Source: Rhodobacteraceae bacterium Alg238-R152
GTDB lineage: Bacteria > Pseudomonadota > Alphaproteobacteria > Rhodobacterales > Rhodobacteraceae
DNA length: 64,000 bases
Assembly (NCBI GenBank): GCA_900537125.1
Contig: UNRJ01000004.1
Coordinates: 186,001 to 250,000, forward strand
Direction of reading: 5' to 3'
The position numbers were made by a program, and so were the translations under genes. The notes below the pieces were generated by a model that saw only the letters and a program-made list of their open reading frames with translations, was not told the DNA's origin and made no database searches. Below are positions 59,809-64,000 of the stretch, one piece after another; position 1 is the first letter of the stretch, and each line of letters starts with the position of its first letter.

Positions 59809-60836
59809 ATCGGCATCAGCACCCAGTAGTCAAGGTCAAGCAACACATCCGGCTGGTATTTGCCATCTTCGCCTTTCAGCGCAAACGGCTCACCACCTTT
59901 GGTTGCCACCAAGCGCAGACGGATTGCACCCACGCCAGGAGCCGAGGTCTCCGCCTTGTCCAGCACCTCAGACCACGCTTTTACGGTCAGGCCAGAGAAC
60001 GCTGGGTTGGCATGGGCACCACCATTGAGGCCCACAATCATCTGCGCGTTGGCAAGGCCATTGAACGACAGCGTCCGCGCCAGTGAAATGATGTGCCCGC
60101 CATAGATCAGCCGTTGTCCATCGGGACGGAAGGTGGCGTCAAAATGCACCTTGGCAGTGTTCTGCCACAGGCGCGTCGCCATCATGTGCTCCGCTTCTTC
60201 CAGCGTCACCCCGTCTACGTGATCAATGGTTTCACCCACCTCATAATCGCCCCAGCGATGCGCTTCCCCCGCTTGGGCAAAATCATAACCTGTGAAATTC
60301 AATCCGTCCGGGATCACCAAATCAGCTGGATCAATCACCTTGGACAGCTCCGGCACCACAGTCTCAGGTGCCGGTGCGTCCACGTCGCGTTTGCGCACCA
60401 TCACCCAGCGCACATATTCCATGACCACCTCGTCACGCTGGTTCATGCCCCGCGTACGCACATAAACCACCCCGGTTTTGCCGTTGGAGTTCTGTTTCAA
60501 ACCAATCACTTCGGATGTGGAGCGCAACGTGTCGCCGGCATAAACCGGCTTCAGCCAGCGCCCCTCGGCATAGCCGAGGTTTGCAACCGCGTTGAGCGAC
60601 ACATCCGGAACCGTTTTGCCAAAGACCACGTGGAACGCCGCCAGATCATCCAGCGGTGATTGCGGCAGGCCAGAGGTGCGCGCAAACTCGTCACTCGAAT
60701 ACAAAGCGTGACGCGCGGGATAGAGCGCATGATACAGCGCCCGCTCCCCTGCCCCAACGGTGCGTGGCACCGCGTGCTCGATCACTTGACCCAGCGTGTA
60801 GTCTTCAAAAAACCGGCCCGGATTGGTCTTGGCCAT
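59805..60836 (-). CDS. mch: Mesaconyl-C1-CoA hydratase (double MaoC-like)
   Basis: Hydrates mesaconyl-C1-CoA to beta-methylmalyl-CoA in the ethylmalonyl-CoA pathway. The 343-residue protein contains two hot-dog MaoC-like halves; diagnostic segments are KTNPGRFFEDYTLGQVIEHAVPRTV, PLDDLAAFHVVFGKTVPDVSLNAVANLGYAEG, GDTLRSTSEVIGLKQNSNGKTGVVYVRTRG and, late, YGGHIISLARTLSFNGLANAQMIVGLNGGAHANPAFSG. Length and sequence fit Rhodobacter Mch. ATG 60836 overlaps the stop of the DUF1737 gene (TGATG); the upstream 42-codon extension is rejected. Confidence 0.93.
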   Translation of the reverse strand: MAKTNPGRFFEDYTLGQVIEHAVPRTVGAGERALYHALYPARHALYSSDEFARTSGLPQSPLDDLAAFHVVFGKTVPDVSLNAVANLGYAEGRWLKPVYAGDTLRSTSEVIGLKQNSNGKTGVVYVRTRGMNQRDEVVMEYVRWVMVRKRDVDAPAPETVVPELSKVIDPADLVIPDGLNFTGYDFAQAGEAHRWGDYEVGETIDHVDGVTLEEAEHMMATRLWQNTAKVHFDATFRPDGQRLIYGGHIISLARTLSFNGLANAQMIVGLNGGAHANPAFSGLTVKAWSEVLDKAETSAPGVGAIRLRLVATKGGEPFALKGEDGKYQPDVLLDLDYWVLMPM

Positions 60837-61039
60837 CAGTGTTCTCCCAGTTTGGTCTCCGGGGTGTAAGTGCCCTCCACGTCTTTCACCACAGATTGAC
60901 CGCAGCGCATCACGCCGGTCTTGTGGCAAAAAGTCTGTGTCGGGGAGCCATACAGCTCCCACCCCTTGTTAAGCGCATCCGTCACCTTGTGACAAAACGC
61001 AGATGTGTCCTCTTCAGAGAGAAAACGATAGAGTTTCAT
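60836..61039 (-). CDS. DUF1737 small protein
   Basis: A 67-residue protein: MKLYRFLSEEDTSAFCHKVTDALNKGWELYGSPTQTF is the DUF1737 core, with Cys at about 16, 38 and 46. Its stop overlaps the mch start, and the NnrU gene ends four bases upstream, so it is embedded in the mcl2-nnrU-DUF1737-mch operon. The family has no established function known to me. Confidence 0.83.
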   Translation of the reverse strand: MKLYRFLSEEDTSAFCHKVTDALNKGWELYGSPTQTFCHKTGVMRCGQSVVKDVEGTYTPETKLGEH

Positions 61040-61043
61040 GTGC

Positions 61044-61595
61044 TTACCCTCCAAATGGGTTTGGGCCAACCAGCCCGTGAATATATCCGATCACACCCAT
61101 CAGAATGATGGAGGCGACAAAGAACATGCCATCTTTGGCAATGCTGCCGCTCTCTGTTGGCGCCCACGGCCCTTCAGCTTTGTTGATCACCACGATCTCG
61201 GCAAGCGCCCAAACCAACAGGCCGCCAAACAGGATCAGCGACGGCATGTCGCCATTGACCCAAAGGTGCGCACCAGCCCACAGGGCAAACCCGATCAGCA
61301 TCGGGTGGCGCATCCCGTTGAACAACTTGCCTTTGCGCGGCGCGGGGCTCATCAGGAAAATGGCAAACAAGACTGCCAGATTGTTGATGTGTTTGGCAAA
61401 GCTTGGTGCCACCCACAAAACATCGTCTACTGGTGCCGCCTTATAGCCAATCACCATGAGCACAATCGACGCAACAAGCGCAATGGCCACAAGCCCCTTG
61501 CCTTTGTCGCCCATCGGCTCGCGCACACCGGGCATGGCCCGCTTGAAAAAATGGGCCCCGGCCCAAAGTAGCACCCCAAGAACCAATAAAGTCAT
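61044..61595 (-). CDS. NnrU family membrane protein
   Basis: A 183-residue protein with about five to six helices (MTLLVLGVLLWAGAHFFKRAMPG, LVAIALVASIVLMVIGYKA, PSFAKHINNLAVLFAIFLMSPAP, RHPMLIGFALWAGAHLWVNGDMPSLILFGGLLVWALAEIVV). The conserved RHPMLIGFALWAGAHL region with its His residues resembles isoprenylcysteine methyltransferase-like and NnrU families. NnrU was named in Rhodobacter nitrite/NO regulation regions; its role here, inside an ethylmalonyl-CoA pathway operon, is unclear. Confidence 0.83.
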   Translation of the reverse strand: MTLLVLGVLLWAGAHFFKRAMPGVREPMGDKGKGLVAIALVASIVLMVIGYKAAPVDDVLWVAPSFAKHINNLAVLFAIFLMSPAPRKGKLFNGMRHPMLIGFALWAGAHLWVNGDMPSLILFGGLLVWALAEIVVINKAEGPWAPTESGSIAKDGMFFVASIILMGVIGYIHGLVGPNPFGG

Positions 61596-61633
61596 CTCGC
61601 TCCCTCGCTGGATTATTTGGTTATGGGGTAGAG

Positions 61634-62488
61634 TTAACCTTCCAGCGTGGAGATTGCATCTGCCTTCGCCAAAATTTCACGTGCGGTGACAACGTGCAGG
61701 TTTTCAACAATCTTGCCATCCACCACAGCCACGCCCTGCCCGCTGGCTTCGCAGTCTTCAAACGCTGCAATCTGACGTTTCGCCAGATCAATCTCCGCCT
61801 CGCTTGGTGCAAAGGCCGCATTGGCCACATCTACCTGTGCGGGATGGATCAATGTCTTGCCGTCAAAGCCCATGTCGCGGCCCTGATCACACTCCACTTT
61901 GAGACCCTCGGCATCTTTGAATGCGTTGTACACGCCATCAACAATCACAATACCCTCAGCCTTTGCTGCCAGCAGGCACAGTCCAAGCCCCGCCATCATA
62001 GGCAGACGGTCCGGGCGGAAACGGGTTTGCAGCTCTTTGGCAAGATCATTGGTGCCCATCACAAAACCGGTGAGTTGCGGATGCGCCGCGATCTCAGCCG
62101 CGTTCAACATGCCTCGTGGTGTTTCCATCATCGCCCAAATCGGCTTGTCTCCAATCAATCCGGCCAACGCGTCGACCTGCGCCGCGCTTTCCACCTTGGG
62201 CAACAGCACCGCGTCACAGTCCATGTCCGTTGCTGCTCTGGCATCCGCCTCGCCCCACTGCGTGTCCAACCCATTGATCCGCACAATACGCATCCGGCTG
62301 CCGTAACCGCCTTGGGTCAGAGCATCTGCCAAAGTCGCACGGGCATTCTCTTTCTCGTCCGGTGCAACCGCATCTTCGAGATCAAAGATGATCGCATCCA
62401 CCGGCAAACCACGTGCTTTTTCCAATGCACGGCCCTTAGACCCAGGAATATAAAGAACCGACCGATAGGGACGCGCGCGCTGATCCAT
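61634..62488 (-). CDS. mcl2: CoA ester lyase family, probable (3S)-malyl-CoA thioesterase
   Basis: A 284-residue HpcH/HpaI-CitE-family enzyme: RSVLYIPGSKGRALEKARGLPVDAIIFDLEDAVAPDEKENAR, VRINGLDTQWGEAD, LLPKVESAAQVDAL, MMETPRGMLNAAEIA (metal-binding Glu), FVMGTNDLAKEL and GFDGKTLIHPAQVDVAN. It is shorter than and clearly different from Mcl1-type malyl/beta-methylmalyl-CoA lyases and resembles the Mcl2 thioesterase that drives malate release in Rhodobacter. Its position upstream of mch supports the pathway assignment; a plain citrate-lyase beta-like activity is the alternative. Confidence 0.85.
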   Translation of the reverse strand: MDQRARPYRSVLYIPGSKGRALEKARGLPVDAIIFDLEDAVAPDEKENARATLADALTQGGYGSRMRIVRINGLDTQWGEADARAATDMDCDAVLLPKVESAAQVDALAGLIGDKPIWAMMETPRGMLNAAEIAAHPQLTGFVMGTNDLAKELQTRFRPDRLPMMAGLGLCLLAAKAEGIVIVDGVYNAFKDAEGLKVECDQGRDMGFDGKTLIHPAQVDVANAAFAPSEAEIDLAKRQIAAFEDCEASGQGVAVVDGKIVENLHVVTAREILAKADAISTLEG

Positions 62489-62798
62489 GACTCTCTCCGC
62501 AATTATGTTGCGCAGAGAGGTGCATTTTTCTCAGAAAACTTCAAGAACATTTTTGCCGCATCGCAGAAAAGTCTCATGGCATCTCAAGTGGATGCGCCCA
62601 ATGTCGCGGCTTTGGAAACAATAAAATCGTTACGTTAACCTTTTTTTTGCCCTGACCTGTGCACACTCACTCCATCGCTTCCTGTGGGAGGAAAGCCAAA
62701 ACGGTCTAAAAAGGACCGCAATCATAAGAAGAGGCGAGAGCTTTAACATTCATGGCGTGCAAAAGGCGCGTACATGCCTTTTTATGAGAGGAAACCAC
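62489..62798. other. Intergenic region upstream of a small periplasmic protein gene
   Basis: About 310 bases, no gene. A hairpin CTCTCCGCAA / TTGCGCAGAGAG lies at about 62493-62519 near the mcl2 start. A T-rich tract at 62638-62650 probably belongs to a promoter for the rightward gene. At 62754-62783 GGCGTG pairs with CATGCC and is followed by TTTTT: a terminator-like hairpin inside the leader of the next gene. Confidence 0.5.
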
Positions 62799-63116
62799 AT
62801 GAAACGCACTCTTTTGACCCTAGCGACCGGTCTTGGACTTTCGATTGGCGCCACTTCAATCGCCCAGGCGCAGAACATGAAACATTGCGCCACCCGCGAC
62901 TTGGTTGTGGAACGCTTGGCCCAGAAATACGGCGAATCCCGTCAGGCGCTTGGACTTGGCACACAGGGCTCCATGGTAGAGATTTTTGCCTCGGAAGATT
63001 CCGGCAGCTGGACCATCACCGTCACTATGCCAAATGGCTCCACATGTCTGATGGCAACCGGCCAGTCTTATGAAAAACTCGCCGAAGCTCTGCCAGCCAA
63101 AGGTGACGACGCCTGA
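62799..63116 (+). CDS. Small exported hypothetical protein
   Basis: A 105-residue protein with a signal peptide (MKRTLLTLATGLGLSIGATSIAQA, cleavage before QN) and two Cys in the mature part (MKHCATRDLVVERLAQKYGESRQALGLG and NGSTCLMATGQSYEKLAEAL), likely one disulfide. GAGAGGA stands just before the ATG at 62799, which is used instead of 62757. Conserved in appearance but no named family is known to me. Confidence 0.75.
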   Translation: MKRTLLTLATGLGLSIGATSIAQAQNMKHCATRDLVVERLAQKYGESRQALGLGTQGSMVEIFASEDSGSWTITVTMPNGSTCLMATGQSYEKLAEALPAKGDDA

Positions 63117-63128
63117 TGTCAAACGCCC

Positions 63129-63869
63129 TTAAACAAGCGCGTCAAAAATCAGCTTCACGCCAGTAAGTGTCAGTAACAGATAGGTAAATGTAAAAAATAC
63201 TCGCTCTGACACGGCGTGATGCAATCTCAGCCCCACCCAGGCCCCTACAAGCGCAAACGGAGCCAACAAGACCCCGGCGCGTAGGGTCTCGGCGGTGAAC
63301 ACCCCGAGAAACACATAAGGCACAAACTTCGCGATATTGATGGCCCAGAACACCAGCACTGTGGTTGCCTGATACGCCGTTTTTCCCATTCCCCTGGACA
63401 AGAGAAAAACCGCCACAGGTGGTCCGCCTGCATGGCTGACAAAACTGGTGAATCCGGCCGCCACTCCGGCCAGCATCCCGGCGCCAACCGGCAACGGCTT
63501 GCGCGCGCCCCGGGTCGGCCAGAGTTGAAACCCAACAAACGCCAGCGAGACCACACCGATCAAAAGCCGGATCATGTTGTCATCTGCTACACGAAACAAC
63601 ATCACCCCAACGGCCACGCCGGGAATCCCGCCAAAAATAAGAACTCGCGCCTCCGGCCAATGCCATTTGCGCCAATAAGGCCGCAAGGTTGCCAGATCTA
63701 CCAACATAAGCAACGGCAACATGAGTCCCAATGCTTGGGTTGGTGGCAGGATCAGCGCCAAAACAGCGGCACCAGCAAAAGCCGCGCCTGACCCGAAACC
63801 AGCTTTGGACACCCCCGCGAACAGCACCGCAACAGGGGCCAAGCCCCAAAAGATGAGAGAATCAGTCAT
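63129..63869 (-). CDS. TauE/SafE-family sulfite/anion exporter permease
   Basis: A 246-residue membrane protein with about eight helices of the TauE/SafE (DUF81) type: FAGVSKAGFGSGAAFAGAAVLALILPPTQALGLMLPLLMLVDLATLRPYWRKW is the first repeat and GMLAGVAAGFTSFVSHAGGPPVAVFLLSRG the second, with the conserved HAGGPP motif. Such proteins export sulfite, sulfoacetate or related organic anions. ATG 63869 is preferred to 63887. It is convergent with the small exported protein gene. Confidence 0.88.
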   Translation of the reverse strand: MTDSLIFWGLAPVAVLFAGVSKAGFGSGAAFAGAAVLALILPPTQALGLMLPLLMLVDLATLRPYWRKWHWPEARVLIFGGIPGVAVGVMLFRVADDNMIRLLIGVVSLAFVGFQLWPTRGARKPLPVGAGMLAGVAAGFTSFVSHAGGPPVAVFLLSRGMGKTAYQATTVLVFWAINIAKFVPYVFLGVFTAETLRAGVLLAPFALVGAWVGLRLHHAVSERVFFTFTYLLLTLTGVKLIFDALV

Positions 63870-63876
63870 TGAATCA

Positions 63877-63900
63877 CAGGCGCACACAATGGTGCGCCTG
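63877..63900. terminator. Hairpin before the TauE/SafE gene
   Basis: CAGGCGCA and TGCGCCTG pair around ACAATGG-type loop bases, just downstream (on the minus strand) of the SHOCT-domain gene. No T run, so a weak terminator at best. Confidence 0.4.
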
Positions 63901-63944
63901 CTTCAATTTGAGGCAACTCATGCTGCAAAGCAGCGATGCCAAGC

Positions 63945-64000
63945 TTACTTGCCGTCAAGAATCTTCTTGCGCTGATCTTTGTATTCTTTCTCTGATACCA
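63945..64000 (-). CDS. SHOCT-domain protein, C-terminal end (rest outside window)
   Basis: On the minus strand the window edge enters a frame reading VSEKEYKDQRKKILDGK and stopping at TAA 63947-63945. This matches the end of the short C-terminal SHOCT domain (typically ...EEYKARRAQIL...). Only about 17 residues are visible, so nothing can be said about the rest. Confidence 0.55.
   Translation of the reverse strand, partial: VSEKEYKDQRKKILDGK

Noticed and set aside
61694-62638. 314-codon plus-strand frame opposite mcl2
   Set aside because: Shadow of the CoA lyase gene; Cys/His-rich translation without family features.
1-64000. tRNA, rRNA, CRISPR arrays and replication origin
   Set aside because: Scanned for T-arm motifs, CCA ends, rRNA-like blocks, regularly spaced repeats and iteron clusters; none was convincing.

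Overview
The window reads as chromosome of an alphaproteobacterium of the Rhodobacterales (Roseobacter group). The evidence is the mix of conserved genes: an ethylmalonyl-CoA pathway set (ccr, ecm, mesaconyl-CoA hydratase, malyl-CoA thioesterase), an sdhC-D-A...B order, the divergent lpoA/rsmI-yraN-gshB block, glnD-murJ, an HvrA/H-NS-type regulator, DUF1989, DUF1194, DUF4344 and DUF1737 proteins and GC-rich codon use. No rRNA, tRNA or CRISPR array was seen.

Layout. 1-5570 is accessory DNA: a gene cut by the window edge, a GntR regulator coupled to a PfkB sugar kinase (KDG kinase-like), an intact IS3-family (IS407-group-like) element butted against an inverted 245-bp remnant of the same element, and a tyrosine recombinase whose last codons are supplied by the IS end. 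Next to the recombinase a uracil-DNA glycosylase-family gene is cut after 88 residues, so about 5550-5575 is probably the edge of an integrated island. 5.8-7.3 kb holds an ArsR regulator with two palindromic operators and a coupled PF03773-type permease. 7.6-12.3 kb is a capsule export and sugar precursor operon (kpsT-kpsE-kdsA-phosphohexomutase). 12.3-18.1 kb (minus strand) carries an M3 peptidase, a MoeB/ThiF enzyme, dut, coaBC and a ChaN-like protein. 18.2-20.3 kb carries cobU, a CobC-like phosphatase and a GST with a cysteine-rich tail. 20.3-29.7 kb holds comM, gshB, yraN, rsmI, an LpoA-like lipoprotein, glnD and murJ. 29.8-39 kb is mixed housekeeping: HdeD-like protein, a rhomboid lacking its catalytic residues, trpS, DUF5946, GNAT, an M23 peptidase, a VOC protein, PhoX with a candidate Pho box, an SDR and a RecD-like helicase.

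39.4-47 kb holds a frameshifted small gene, ccr, a PlsB-like acyltransferase, ecm, an H-NS-like protein, deoD and a carboxylesterase. 47.1-53.1 kb holds an outer-membrane barrel, an HNH nuclease, DUF1989, DUF4399 and FAD dehydrogenase genes and a 50-residue protein. 53.3-58.1 kb is the succinate dehydrogenase operon, with a lipoprotein and a sulfotransferase-like gene between sdhA and sdhB and a pair of palindromic sites upstream of sdhC. 58.3-62.5 kb contains DUF1194 and DUF4344 genes and the mch-DUF1737-NnrU-mcl2 operon. 62.8-64 kb has a small periplasmic protein, a TauE/SafE permease and the end of a SHOCT-domain gene.

How parts connect: Ccr, Ecm, Mch and Mcl2 are four steps of acetyl-CoA assimilation through ethylmalonyl-CoA, succinate dehydrogenase handles the C4 product, and the CobU/CobC-like pair could help maintain the B12 coenzyme that Ecm needs. 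I found no clearly new multi-gene system. The most unusual items are the IS/integrase/UDG junction, the catalytically dead rhomboid, the GST with a metal-site-like tail, the interrupted sdh operon with its operator pair and the frameshifted membrane protein at 39.4-39.7 kb.
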